Of a DNA stretch of 64,000 nt, positions 8,344 through 16,922 are shown one piece after another. Made by a program: the position numbers and the translations under genes. This DNA is from Clostridium intestinale DSM 6191 (GTDB taxonomy: Bacteria > Bacillota > Clostridia > Clostridiales > Clostridiaceae), in assembly GCF_900130055.1 (NCBI RefSeq), contig NZ_FQXU01000016.1, positions 1 to 64,000 of the forward strand, in the 5' to 3' direction. Numbering within the stretch: position 1 is the first letter of the stretch; every line of letters begins with the position of its first letter. The notes under the pieces were generated by a model that saw only the letters and a program-made list of their open reading frames with translations, did not search any database and had not been told where the DNA came from.

Positions 8344-8985
8344 TTAAATTTCACATACTCCGTCTATACTGCAAACTCCATAGCCTTTACTTGCTACATC
8401 CTTTGCATATTCATCATCAATTGCTTTTTCAAAGGTTTCTTTATCTGTATATCCTTCAATTCTTTTATTTCCTATAATAAACGTTGGAACTACTTTAACA
8501 TTTGCATCCTCATAAGCATGTCTCAATGCCTCTCTTTGAACATCTTTATATTTTCTTGTTTGCAATGCTTCTTTGAACTCTTCTTCATTTAATCCAACTT
8601 CCACTGCAAGTTTAGCTAAAACATCTATTTCCCCAATATTTTGTTCTTCTTTAAAGAAAGCTTCATAAATCCTATCATTATATTCTTTCCCTTTCCCCTG
8701 CTCCTTTGCAAAATGAAAACCTTCAAAAGCTAAATTGGTATAGGGATTTGGAGATACCCTAGGCAACTTCATATCACTTCCTATGGATTTAGTAAATCTA
8801 TTCCACATTTGCATTTTCTCTGGCTCATTTATGGGATCTAGTTTTGGTACTGGCTCTGGTCTTAACTCAAAAGGCATCCACTCAACCTCAACATCTTTTC
8901 CTTCTATAGCTTCTTCAAAAATCCCTTTTGTTAAAACGCAAAATGGACAAATATAATCTGAATATACTTTAATTTTTAATGACAC
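8344..8985 (-). CDS. DsbA-family (FrnE-like) thiol oxidoreductase
   Basis: A 213-residue cytoplasmic thioredoxin-fold protein with a helical insertion. It has no signal peptide. The redox motif C-P-F-C is at residues 13-16 (YSDYICPFCVLTK). The cis-proline region is VVPTFIIGNKRIEGY. It is related to FrnE/2-hydroxychromene-2-carboxylate isomerase proteins linked to oxidative or thiol stress. It starts at a GTG after AGGAGATGATTAATT. It is the first gene of a two-gene operon under a promoter that overlaps an Rrf2-type palindrome (9031-9053). A pair of extra cysteines lies in the C-terminal tail (GVCSIDGVCEI). Confidence 0.9.
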   Translation of the reverse strand: MSLKIKVYSDYICPFCVLTKGIFEEAIEGKDVEVEWMPFELRPEPVPKLDPINEPEKMQMWNRFTKSIGSDMKLPRVSPNPYTNLAFEGFHFAKEQGKGKEYNDRIYEAFFKEEQNIGEIDVLAKLAVEVGLNEEEFKEALQTRKYKDVQREALRHAYEDANVKVVPTFIIGNKRIEGYTDKETFEKAIDDEYAKDVASKGYGVCSIDGVCEI

Positions 8986-9023
8986 AATTAATCATCTCCT
9001 AAAATATTTTAAGTTTACTTAAT

Positions 9024-9053
9024 ACTATACGTTGTAACCACATCAGTTACAAC
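9024..9053 (-). promoter_or_regulatory. Sigma-A promoter with overlapping Rrf2 operator (DsbA operon)
   Basis: The minus strand has TTGTAA, a 17-bp spacer and TATAGT (9024-9052). The palindrome GTTGTAAC-N7-GTTACAAC at 9031-9053 covers the spacer and -35. The same TTGTAAC-N7-GTTACAA unit overlaps the rrf2 promoter. Repression by the Rrf2 protein encoded next door is the simplest reading. Confidence 0.8.
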
Positions 9054-9075
9054 ATTGATAAAAAAAATTGAAACC

Positions 9076-9507
9076 TTATCCTTCAATTTTTTTGTTTAAC
9101 ACTCCCACAAGCTCTTCCATATTTACATCTTTAAGAACAGTTTCCATGGCTTCCTGAGCTTTTATTAATATAAGTTCGAGAACTCCTTGAATATTAGCTC
9201 CTATTGGACAATTTATATTAGGATTTTCTTGAAATTGAAAAAGTTCTCCTTCCTCAACAACATCAACAGCACGATAAACATCCAGAAGAGTTATATCTTT
9301 TAAGTCCTTATTTAGGGTAGCTCCTCCAGTACCTGAAGTAACATTTACTAAACCTGCTTTTTTAAGCATACCTGTAATTCTTCTAATAACCACGGCGTTA
9401 GTATTAACACTTCCCGCCATCCACTCCGAAGTGCAAAGAGTATTGCTTTGAACAGCTATCAAAGATAATATATGAACAGCTACGGTAAATCTACTACTAA
9501 TTTTCAT
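9076..9507 (-). CDS. Rrf2-family transcriptional regulator
   Basis: A 143-residue winged-helix regulator beginning MKISSRFTVAVHILSLIA, the typical Rrf2 N-terminus. Only two cysteines are seen, Cys25 (TLCTSEW) and one near residue 100 (NINCPIGAN), so the three-cysteine Fe-S site of IscR/NsrR is absent. It is more like the YwnA/YwgB/HypR class that senses thiol stress. Its promoter and that of the adjacent DsbA/NADH-flavin reductase operon share the palindrome TTGTAAC-N7-GTTACAA, so autorepression plus control of that operon is likely. Confidence 0.92.
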   Translation of the reverse strand: MKISSRFTVAVHILSLIAVQSNTLCTSEWMAGSVNTNAVVIRRITGMLKKAGLVNVTSGTGGATLNKDLKDITLLDVYRAVDVVEEGELFQFQENPNINCPIGANIQGVLELILIKAQEAMETVLKDVNMEELVGVLNKKIEG

Positions 9508-9519
9508 TTAAAACACCTC

Positions 9520-9556
9520 TTGTAACCATTATAGTTACAACTAAACTTTTAGTCAA
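9520..9556 (-). promoter_or_regulatory. rrf2 promoter with overlapping operator
   Basis: The minus strand has TTGACT, a 17-bp spacer and TATAAT (9528-9556). The palindrome TTGTAAC-CATTATA-GTTACAA at 9520-9540 covers the -10 box, a typical repressor position. Confidence 0.85.
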
Positions 9557-9567
9557 TAGTTTATAAA

Positions 9568-9606
9568 AAAATACCCATAAGAAATTTTAATCTCCTATGG
9601 ATATTT
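9568..9606 (-). terminator. Terminator of the S66 peptidase gene
   Basis: The stem AATATCCATAGGAGAT / ATTTCTTATGGGTATT (a few mismatches) is followed by TTTTTTT on the minus strand, just after the gene's stop codon. Confidence 0.8.
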
Positions 9607-9622
9607 ACATTTTATCTAAAAC

Positions 9623-10663
9623 TTAAACCACTCCCGATTCTAATATAGAAAACTTCTTATTATCACAATCAATTTCTGCTAATGCACCATATGGAATTAT
9701 CATCATTGGTGCCGTATGACCAAAATTCATATTGTACATTATTGGTAAGTCTTTAAGACTTAATTCTTCTCTAATAACTTTATTAATTACATTTTTATAC
9801 TCTTCATAATACTTGTTGTCATATGGCTTTCCAAAAATTATTCCATTAATTTTTTCTAAAATGCCTTGAGAGCCATAATTTCTAATCCAGTACTCAAAAT
9901 ATTCAGGATTCGGTGTATCTTCTGATGTTTCTAAAAATAATATTGATTCCTTCCACAAGTCATCTTCTGGCCAAAGCTTTGTTCCCTTAAGCATCTCTAA
10001 AACTTCAATACATCCCCCTATTAGTGTTCCTTTTACCTTTCCATTTCCCTGCAGAACCTCTATTCCTTCAAATTCATTAGTTCTTCTACCTATATTCTTA
10101 TTTTCTTCCTCCCAAGGAAGGTGCTCACTTGTCCATATAGTAGATGCTTGAACTTCTCCTATTTCTTCCCTATTAAATAGAACCTTATCTACCCAATATC
10201 TTGTATAAGCAAACATTTTAATGTTTTCCGCAAACTCAGATAAAATAGCTGGACCATAAAAACTAGAAATTCCTGCTTTTAAACAAATCATATGTGCAAC
10301 TGTTGTATCTGAATACCCGATAAACACCTTAGGGTTTTCTTTAATAATATCAAAATCTATAAATGGAAGCATTCTAACACTTTCATTCCCACCTATACAT
10401 GAAAAAATTCCTTTAATTGATTTATCTTTAAAAGCATTCATAAAATCTTCAGCTCTTTTTTTAGGATGATTATATACATATTCACTTCCCTTTAGAGTAT
10501 TCTCCATTTCAACTACTTCAAGACCAAACTCTTCTTGTAATCTTCTCTTACCTTGATTATATCTCCATAATATTTCTTTATCTCCTGCTCCACCCCAAGA
10601 CAAACTTACAGTGGCTATTTTATCCCCTCTTTTAAGCATTGGTGGTTTTATCAAGTTCAGCAT
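9623..10663 (-). CDS. S66-family LD-carboxypeptidase / MccF-like serine peptidase
   Basis: About 346 residues. The start at MLNLIKPPML (10663) is chosen because AGGGGGA lies 7 nt upstream; an in-frame ATG at 10690 would overlap that site. The S66 triad is recognisable: Ser in FIGYSDTT, Glu in GGCIEVLEM and His in NFGHTAPMM. Family members either trim the terminal D-Ala from murein tetrapeptides (LdcA) or cleave microcin C (MccF). The subgroup with a WTSEHLPWEEENK loop looks closer to MccF-like proteins. No signal peptide is seen, so it acts in the cytoplasm. It is monocistronic. Confidence 0.88.
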   Translation of the reverse strand: MLNLIKPPMLKRGDKIATVSLSWGGAGDKEILWRYNQGKRRLQEEFGLEVVEMENTLKGSEYVYNHPKKRAEDFMNAFKDKSIKGIFSCIGGNESVRMLPFIDFDIIKENPKVFIGYSDTTVAHMICLKAGISSFYGPAILSEFAENIKMFAYTRYWVDKVLFNREEIGEVQASTIWTSEHLPWEEENKNIGRRTNEFEGIEVLQGNGKVKGTLIGGCIEVLEMLKGTKLWPEDDLWKESILFLETSEDTPNPEYFEYWIRNYGSQGILEKINGIIFGKPYDNKYYEEYKNVINKVIREELSLKDLPIMYNMNFGHTAPMMIIPYGALAEIDCDNKKFSILESGVV

Positions 10664-10803
10664 AGCCATTCCCCCTACTTTTTGAAACATTATACCATTT
10701 ATTAAAGCTGAGTCCTATATATTAATTCATTTATAATTTTAATTTTAAGAAGGCTACTCAAAAGAGAATTTTTAAAACTATAAGTTTTAGTTCATAAAAC
10801 AAT

Positions 10804-11922
10804 TTATTTCTCCAAATCTATCACAATATCATCTAATATAATTTCGCCATTTATTGGGTGATTTTCATCTATAACAGGACTTGTATCAACAACTTCTCCA
10901 TCTCCATTACCTGATGCCTGACGCACATCATTTGATAAGCGTACTTTAGGGGTTATTATTAATTTAGTTGCCTTAGGATTTAATTCACCAAAAATAGCCA
11001 TAGAGTTTCCAGAATATCGTCCTTCACCACCTTCATTTGTTCTACAACTTGTGAAGGTATAGATGTTTCCTAGATCATCTCTCAGCTCTAATATTGGTAT
11101 ATCTATCATAAAATATTTCTCTTGTAGTTCTTTTGATATTTCTTGGAAATAGTTTATTGTAAATGAAGCTGGTGTTTTAGAAATACTACTTATTACTAAT
11201 TTAGCGCCATCTTTTTCAATCTCTTTATTTATAACTTGTTTAACATTCCCTATTGCCTTCAAATTAATTTTAAACTTCCAGTGTCCTTTTATTAGTTTAG
11301 AATTTTCTAAGCTCCCACTCCTAATATCTGTAAAGTTTAGTCCAAAACTTATAGCTTCTCTTTCTTTCTCTATACTGATAGTTTGTTCACCTACATAAGT
11401 ATTATCATAAACTCTTTTTACTCCCGAACCTCCTCCTATTGAACCATTATAATTTTTTATATTAATGCGGGGACCATTCACATTAAAAAACGGATCTTCT
11501 CCTAAATCTTTATCACTAACTATTTCATAAGTATAAGTTAATGTTCTTCCATCAAATATTGCTTCTTTAATAGTGACTTTAATTCCATTGCTTTCCTGAG
11601 TCATTCCTACCACATCTGCGTATTCCTTATATTTATCATATGCACCAGTTCTTCCATTATCTATAAATCTAAATATATCTCCAACTATAGGAATTTCAGC
11701 TGCATATGATGGATATGCAGTTCCAAAAATTCCTGTTCCCCCAATTACTAAACAAACTAAAGCAGCTACTACAATTCTTTTCTTTTTGAATACCTTATTC
11801 TTATTTATGGAATTTTTTAAGTATTTTTTTACTCTCATTTTTTCTATATCAGATACTTCCATCAATTCAATCTCATCCTCATCTATATCAATATCATTTA
11901 ATACTTCATAAATATCTTTCAT
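10804..11922 (-). CDS. DUF4179-type membrane anti-sigma factor
   Basis: 372 residues: an acidic cytoplasmic N-terminus (about 1-48), a single membrane helix (about 49-72, VVAALVCLVIGGTGIFGT), then a large extracellular beta-rich domain. The family (DUF4179, often with DUF5643) is encoded beside ECF sigma factors and is thought to hold them inactive. It follows the sigma gene by one base, with the SD GAGGTGATATAGT inside the sigma coding end, so translation is coupled. The signal that releases the sigma factor is unknown. Confidence 0.88.
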   Translation of the reverse strand: MKDIYEVLNDIDIDEDEIELMEVSDIEKMRVKKYLKNSINKNKVFKKKRIVVAALVCLVIGGTGIFGTAYPSYAAEIPIVGDIFRFIDNGRTGAYDKYKEYADVVGMTQESNGIKVTIKEAIFDGRTLTYTYEIVSDKDLGEDPFFNVNGPRINIKNYNGSIGGGSGVKRVYDNTYVGEQTISIEKEREAISFGLNFTDIRSGSLENSKLIKGHWKFKINLKAIGNVKQVINKEIEKDGAKLVISSISKTPASFTINYFQEISKELQEKYFMIDIPILELRDDLGNIYTFTSCRTNEGGEGRYSGNSMAIFGELNPKATKLIITPKVRLSNDVRQASGNGDGEVVDTSPVIDENHPINGEIILDDIVIDLEK

Positions 11923-11923
11923 A

Positions 11924-12484
11924 CTATATCACCTCAATATTCAATTTAAGTATTTTCTTACTAAGCTTTTTCTTATTTCTATAAATTCTATTGTCTAAGG
12001 CTGATCTAGTAATACCAAACTTTTTAGCGATATCATCAGATTTTTCTCCAAGAAAAAACTTCATAACAAAAATGTCTCTGTCCATAGGTTCTAGCGTATT
12101 AATTAAACTAAGGAGCTCATTTCTTTCTTCTGTCTTAATAATTTCTTCTTCAACTAATTCATTTGTGCTTATTTCTTTATTTTCTATACTTACATCTAAG
12201 TTCTTAATTTCTTTTCTATAATAGTCAATTGCCTTAAATTTTGCTATTTTAAATATCCATTTCTTAAATGCAATTTCTTCTCCCATAAATTTGTTTGAAT
12301 TATTCCATACTGAAAGAAAAACATCATTTATACATTCTTCAATAATTCCATCATTATGGAGTGGTGAGAGTACTTTATGCACAGTCGATTTAACTATTAC
12401 TAGATACTTATCTACTATAAACTCCAGTGCATCTTCTTTTTTATTTTTTAATCTATCTATATAATTTTTTTCAGTACATCTCAT
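11924..12484 (-). CDS. ECF-type RNA polymerase sigma factor
   Basis: 186 residues with region 2 (EECINDVFLSVWNNSNKF, FKKWIFKIAKFKAIDYYRK) and region 4 (LEPMDRDIFVMKFFLGEKSDDIAKKFGITRSALDNRIYRNKKKL). It directs polymerase to its own regulon, usually including its own promoter. It is co-transcribed and tightly coupled with the DUF4179 anti-sigma gene. About 85-160 bp upstream lies an array of 8-bp repeats also found upstream of the gene at 38385-38852, which suggests shared regulation. Confidence 0.92.
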   Translation of the reverse strand: MRCTEKNYIDRLKNKKEDALEFIVDKYLVIVKSTVHKVLSPLHNDGIIEECINDVFLSVWNNSNKFMGEEIAFKKWIFKIAKFKAIDYYRKEIKNLDVSIENKEISTNELVEEEIIKTEERNELLSLINTLEPMDRDIFVMKFFLGEKSDDIAKKFGITRSALDNRIYRNKKKLSKKILKLNIEVI

Positions 12485-12568
12485 TAAATCTTCTCCAATT
12501 CATTATTTTGTAAAAGCTCTTACACATTATATAACGTTAATAAAGAAATTTTCTCTCACATTTTTTAT

Positions 12569-12646
12569 TATAACTGGTTTTCTGGTTAACTGTATTTCTG
12601 GTTAACTGGTTATATTCTTAACTGGTTAACTGGTTATGTGGTTTTC
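12569..12646. repeat. Array of 8-bp tandem repeats (consensus TGGTTAAC), locus A
   Basis: Nine or ten contiguous 8-bp units in phase, with variants TGGTTTTC, TGGTTAAC, TGTATTTC, TGGTTATA, TTCTTAAC and TGGTTATG. The last two bases alternate between AAC and TTC types. It sits upstream of the ECF sigma gene. The same unit family, with the same kinds of variants, forms the array at 38911-39014. Confidence 0.9.
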
Positions 12647-12712
12647 AAACATACTATAAACAAAAAAAATCTTAATTTCTCTTAGAACAAGGCTTTTAAT
12701 CATTACTTTATA

Positions 12713-12771
12713 AAAACATAAAGGAGCTATAATCAATTAAATTCATCATAGCTCCTTTATGTTTTATAAGG
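12713..12771 (-). terminator. Terminator of the P-type ATPase gene
   Basis: A long stem AAAACATAAAGGAGCTAT / ATAGCTCCTTTATGTTTT is followed by TATAAAG on the minus strand, about 40 bp after the ATPase stop codon. It is symmetrical enough to act in both directions. Confidence 0.85.
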
Positions 12772-12810
12772 AATATACCTTTTTTATAATTACTAAAATA
12801 TAATAGATTA

Positions 12811-15468
12811 CTAAACTCTAACTTTCCTCCATATTAGTTTTACAAGTTCAGATATTACAACTACGCTAAATGAAGTAGCAAATATCTTTATCCACATCAT
12901 TATATCAAGAGGAATTGTTCCAAAAAATGCTCCTGCAAACTGTATTATGATTATCTGCAAAGCAAAAGTAATGGAAATAACAATCAACATTATCTTATTT
13001 TCAAATAAATGTTTAAATATACTTACTGACTGAAGTTCCCTGCAGTTAAAGGCATTGAATAATTGGAACAAAGCAAATAAGGTGAAAAGCACTGTTGTCA
13101 TTTCTTCTTCTGTTGCTCCAAGAAAATTAAATATATACTGGCATAAAAATACTATTGAAATATAAACACCAGTAAGCCCTATTCTTGTAAGCATGGACTT
13201 AGATACAATATTTTCACTTCTCTTTGTAGGAGGACGACTCATTAAGTCACTATAAATAGGTTCTAGTCCTAAAGTAAGAGCTGGAGGTCCATCCATTATA
13301 ATATTTATCCATAAAAGCTGAAGAGCTGTAAATGGAGCTTTAAATCCCAAAACTATAGAAGTAAAAACAACAATAACAGAGGCTAAGTTTACTGTTAATT
13401 GAAATTGAATAAATCTCTTAAAGTTTTCGTAAATACCTCTTCCCCAAGCAATAGCTTTAACAATTGTTGAAAAAGAATCATCAAGAAGAACAATATCACT
13501 TGCTTCTTTAGATACCTCTGTACCTGATATACCCATTGCAATTCCTACATCAGCATTTTTAAGTGCTGGGGCATCATTAATACCGTCACCAGTTACAGCA
13601 ACTACATTTTCTTGAGCCTTAAGTAATTTTACTACACGCATTTTTATAGTAGGTGTACTTCTCGCAATTACGCTGATTTTAGGAAGAATTTTCAATAATT
13701 CATCATCATTTAAATCCACTATGTCTTTCGATTCAACGGCTATGTGTTCTCCGTCTAATATGTTAAGTTCATTTGCAATGGCTTTAGCTGTTACAATATT
13801 ATCACCTGTTAATATTTTAAGATCTATTCCAGCAAGACGACAATTCTTAACAGCTTCATATACATCTGGACGTAGTGGATCTGATATTGCAACAAATCCA
13901 TCAAAAACCATATTATTTTCCATTGCATTATGATGATGATCCTCATCATAATTTTGCATTACCTCAAGTTCTTTATGTGCAAATGCTATTACTCTCATAG
14001 CCTTTTCTTGCGCTTTTATAATATATTCTTCAATTTCACTTTTTCTATCTTCTGAAATATTACACATAGAAAATACAGATTCTGGACTACCTTTTACATA
14101 TGAAATAATTTTACCATCAACCTTACTTATAGTTGTCATATGCTTTAATTCAGAAGAAAATGGGAATGCTTGAAGAACATCATGATCTTCTCTTTCATCC
14201 TTATATGATTTACCACTTGTTTTACGTACATCTGATTTTTCGTAGAAATTTAACATTGCACATTCAGTAGGATTACCTATAAAAGTACCTTCTTTAGAAA
14301 TATCTGCTGTTGTATTTAAGCATATATTATGAACCAGCCAACTTGATGATAAATTGGATGGCTTTTCATTCCACTTATCATCATAAAATGCAGATACAGT
14401 CATTTTATTTTCAGTCAATGTTCCAGTTTTATCTGAACATATTACATTAATACAACCAACCGTTTCAGATGCAATCATCTTTTTAACAAGGGCATTTTTG
14501 TGGGAAAGTTTTATAATGTTTATAGATAGTGAAACTGCAACAATTGTAGGTAATCCTTCTGGAACAGCTGCTACAATAAGCACAATACTAGTAACAAAGG
14601 CTTCTAAAACTTCTTCAAAAACTAGTCCACCATTAACCGCAAATGATATAAGTTCAGTTATAAAAACTACACTAGCTGCAATTACTCCAAGAATAGTAAT
14701 TATTTTTCCTAGTCTTGCTAATTTTTCTTGAAGAGGTGTTAATGTTTTTTCTGTACTAGTAAGTTCCTTAGCTATTTCACCAAACTCTGTATTATCACCT
14801 ACTGCAGTTACTACCAGCTTACAATATCCGCTTATTATATAGTTTCCTGAATAAAGCATGTTGCTTCTTTCAGCTAAAGGTGTTTTTTCATCTATAATGG
14901 TAGAATCAGCATTTTTCTTAGCTGGAACACTTTCACCAGTAAGAGCTGATTCATCCACTGATAAATCTACACTTTCCAATAATCTTCCATCTGCTGGGAT
15001 TTTATCTCCTGTAGAAAGAAGCAGTATATCGCCAGCTACAATTTCTTTTTGCGCTACCATAGTAGTATCGCCATTACGAAGTACCTTGATTAAAGTGTCT
15101 TCACTTATCTTTGAAAGAGCTTCAAAAGCCTTAGCACTTTTCCCCTCCATAACAACAGTAATAATTACCGAAAGAAAAATTGCTGCAAATATTCCTACAC
15201 ACTCTAAAAAGTCTGCTTCCCCACCAGTTGTCGTACGGATAATATTAACAATAAGTGCTATTACCCCTGCCATAATAAGCATTAAAATCATAGGCTCACT
15301 GGCAGCTCCTATTATTCGTTTTACTAAAGACTCGGGCTTTTCTCTAGTCAGAGTATTACTTCCATATTTTGATTTATTTTGAGCTACTTGCTCATTTGTC
15401 AGGCCTGCCGATGAATCTGAGTTAAGCCTAATTAGAAGACTCTTTTTGTCCTCCATAAATTCCTTCAT
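12811..15468 (-). CDS. Cation-transporting P-type ATPase (PMR1/Ca2+-ATPase type, probable Mn2+/Ca2+ exporter)
   Basis: 885 residues with all P2-type ATPase hallmarks: actuator TGES (ALTGESVPA), M4 motif VAAVPEGLPTIVAVSLS, phosphorylation site DKTGTLTENK, TGDN and the hinge GDGINDAPALKNADVGIAMG. About ten membrane helices are expected. It pumps a divalent cation out of the cytoplasm at the cost of ATP. The 5' leader contains a yybP-ykoY (Mn2+-sensing) riboswitch, which points to Mn2+ efflux rather than Ca2+ only. It is monocistronic; the start follows GAGGAGGAATTAATT. Confidence 0.95.
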   Translation of the reverse strand: MKEFMEDKKSLLIRLNSDSSAGLTNEQVAQNKSKYGSNTLTREKPESLVKRIIGAASEPMILMLIMAGVIALIVNIIRTTTGGEADFLECVGIFAAIFLSVIITVVMEGKSAKAFEALSKISEDTLIKVLRNGDTTMVAQKEIVAGDILLLSTGDKIPADGRLLESVDLSVDESALTGESVPAKKNADSTIIDEKTPLAERSNMLYSGNYIISGYCKLVVTAVGDNTEFGEIAKELTSTEKTLTPLQEKLARLGKIITILGVIAASVVFITELISFAVNGGLVFEEVLEAFVTSIVLIVAAVPEGLPTIVAVSLSINIIKLSHKNALVKKMIASETVGCINVICSDKTGTLTENKMTVSAFYDDKWNEKPSNLSSSWLVHNICLNTTADISKEGTFIGNPTECAMLNFYEKSDVRKTSGKSYKDEREDHDVLQAFPFSSELKHMTTISKVDGKIISYVKGSPESVFSMCNISEDRKSEIEEYIIKAQEKAMRVIAFAHKELEVMQNYDEDHHHNAMENNMVFDGFVAISDPLRPDVYEAVKNCRLAGIDLKILTGDNIVTAKAIANELNILDGEHIAVESKDIVDLNDDELLKILPKISVIARSTPTIKMRVVKLLKAQENVVAVTGDGINDAPALKNADVGIAMGISGTEVSKEASDIVLLDDSFSTIVKAIAWGRGIYENFKRFIQFQLTVNLASVIVVFTSIVLGFKAPFTALQLLWINIIMDGPPALTLGLEPIYSDLMSRPPTKRSENIVSKSMLTRIGLTGVYISIVFLCQYIFNFLGATEEEMTTVLFTLFALFQLFNAFNCRELQSVSIFKHLFENKIMLIVISITFALQIIIIQFAGAFFGTIPLDIMMWIKIFATSFSVVVISELVKLIWRKVRV

Positions 15469-15514
15469 AATTAATTCCTCCTCTTAATAAATATTATTCC
15501 CTGAAATCTACAAA

Positions 15515-15600
15515 ATAAAAAACTCGTGTACAGCAGACTAAGCTATACACGAGTCAAATAAAAAAAGACCATGTATGGCTATATAAGCTATACATGAGTC
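15515..15600 (-). terminator. Two successive intrinsic terminators in the riboswitch leader
   Basis: On the minus strand the first hairpin (GACTCATGTATAGC / GCCATACATGGTC, then TTTTTTT) is followed directly by a second, nearly identical one (GACTCGTGTATAGC / GCTGTACACGAGT, then TTTTTTATTTT). Both precede the ATPase start by under 140 bp. One terminator is normal for a riboswitch; two in series looks like a duplication of the expression platform. Confidence 0.85.
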
Positions 15601-15692
15601 TCGTTTATTAAGACAAGCCAGACTTTTTACGGTCAGTATGTTGACTTGTCACGTAAATTCTTACGCAAACTACTCCCTCACGAGTATTTTTA
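15600..15692 (-). promoter_or_regulatory. yybP-ykoY (Mn2+) riboswitch aptamer
   Basis: The minus strand contains the element's signature GAGGGAGTAG at the 5' side. Segments GTCAACATACTGACCG, GTCTGGCTTG and a closing ACGAGACTC region follow. The order and motifs match the yybP-ykoY family as I know it, and a cation P-type ATPase is a classical downstream gene. Mn2+ binding is known to raise expression in this family. Exact edges would need a covariance-model search. Confidence 0.8.
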
Positions 15693-15704
15693 AATTATTT
15701 TCAT

Positions 15705-15733
15705 ATTTTACCATGATGGTTTTATTTAGTCAA
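15705..15733 (-). promoter_or_regulatory. Sigma-A promoter of the riboswitch-ATPase transcript
   Basis: TTGACT, a 17-bp spacer and TAAAAT on the minus strand place the transcript start near 15698, just before the riboswitch. Confidence 0.8.
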
Positions 15734-15801
15734 GTAAGCTTTTAAGTCTCTTCAATGTTCTTATGATTAATAGAATATTCATTTATCAATTTTATACATT
15801 A

Positions 15802-15830
15802 TTGACATAAAAAGAGTTTTTATTTATACT
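15802..15830 (+). promoter_or_regulatory. Sigma-A promoter of the NAGPA-domain operon
   Basis: TTGACA, a 17-bp spacer and TATACT lie 28 bp upstream of the 15858 start codon. Confidence 0.8.
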
Positions 15831-15857
15831 TAAACTAATTTTATAAGGAGACACGCT

Positions 15858-16904
15858 ATGATTACCAATTTTAGAAATAAAAAACCTAAGCAAATAGATA
15901 AAAAAGTAGGACGTAAGTTTCATATTAAAACCATTGTATGGTGCTCTATATTTACTTTATTTTTCACAGGTATAACTGCTCCTTTTACTTTGCTATATGG
16001 CCCTTTTGAAAATGCAAAAAAAATTTTTGTTGGGACTGCAATGGGTTCCATGCACTTTCAATGGCTTGCTACAAGCTTTTTACCTAAAGACAAAATAGAT
16101 GAAATTATCGGAGCCAATAAGGAAATTGAAGAAAACCCTATTACTAATGAAGATACTACCAATATAAAAATATCAGAGGAAAAAGATAATTCTATAGAAA
16201 GAAAAGACATATCTGATGAAAATAATAAATTTAAAGGGTATGCATTAATAATTAAAGATCCAACTAGAGTAAAGATAGGAGTTTCATCTAAAATATTTAA
16301 AGAAGGTGAAACCATTTCTGAAATTGCAGAACATTATGGTGCTGTAGCTGCTATAAATGGAGGTTATTTTACTGATGAAGCTGACTCAGAAAAATGGTCA
16401 TCTAATGGTGGTATTCCAGTAGGATTTTTAATGTCAAACGGCAACATAATTCAAAACATAGATCCTAATGAAGAATCCTATATTTTAGCCCTTACAAAAG
16501 AGGGTAAATTATTAATCGGCAAAACATCAATAGCTAAATTATTAGAAAAGAAAGAAAATGAAAAAGAAACAGTAACAGAGGCAATGACTTATATAACACC
16601 ACTTATAAAAAACGGTAACTTATTGGACATACCAAGTAATCAAGGAACCTCACCTAAAACAATGATAGGTCAACGTAATGACGGTGCTATAGTCTTTGTA
16701 GTTTTGGATTCCAATCTACCTGGAGGAAGAGTTTGCGCAACTTTAACAGAAGCACAAAAGGTAATGAATAACTTAGAATGTTATAATGCAGTTAATTTAG
16801 ATGGTGGAAAATCAACAACTATGTATCTGAACGGCAAGGTAATTAACAATCCTTCCTATGCACTTGGAGAAAGACCTATATCATCTGGATTTATAGTTAA
16901 ATAA
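15858..16904 (+). CDS. Membrane-anchored phosphodiester glycosidase-family (NAGPA-domain) protein
   Basis: 348 residues. A basic N-terminus is followed by one membrane helix (about residues 23-45), a low-complexity acidic/Asn linker (about 80-125) and a NAGPA/phosphodiester glycosidase domain (about 130-348). Domain motifs include AAINGGYF, GGIPVGFLMSNG and VNLDGGKSTTMYLNG. Members cleave GlcNAc-1-phosphodiesters or related sugar phosphodiesters and are often linked to exopolysaccharide or teichoic-acid-like polymers. The domain should face outward. It is followed after 18 bp by a second exported protein gene. SD AAGGAGA; the start is clear. Confidence 0.87.
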   Translation: MITNFRNKKPKQIDKKVGRKFHIKTIVWCSIFTLFFTGITAPFTLLYGPFENAKKIFVGTAMGSMHFQWLATSFLPKDKIDEIIGANKEIEENPITNEDTTNIKISEEKDNSIERKDISDENNKFKGYALIIKDPTRVKIGVSSKIFKEGETISEIAEHYGAVAAINGGYFTDEADSEKWSSNGGIPVGFLMSNGNIIQNIDPNEESYILALTKEGKLLIGKTSIAKLLEKKENEKETVTEAMTYITPLIKNGNLLDIPSNQGTSPKTMIGQRNDGAIVFVVLDSNLPGGRVCATLTEAQKVMNNLECYNAVNLDGGKSTTMYLNGKVINNPSYALGERPISSGFIVK

Positions 16905-16922
16905 GAAAATGGAGTATAAAAA

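Noticed and set aside
12569-12646. Repeat arrays here and at 38911-39014 considered as CRISPR or replication iterons
   Set aside because: Units are 8 bp, contiguous, with no spacers; no cas or rep genes are near, and both arrays sit in promoter regions.
14858-15382. 174-codon plus-strand open frame
   Set aside because: It lies entirely antisense inside the P-type ATPase gene and has no family features or ribosome site; a shadow frame.
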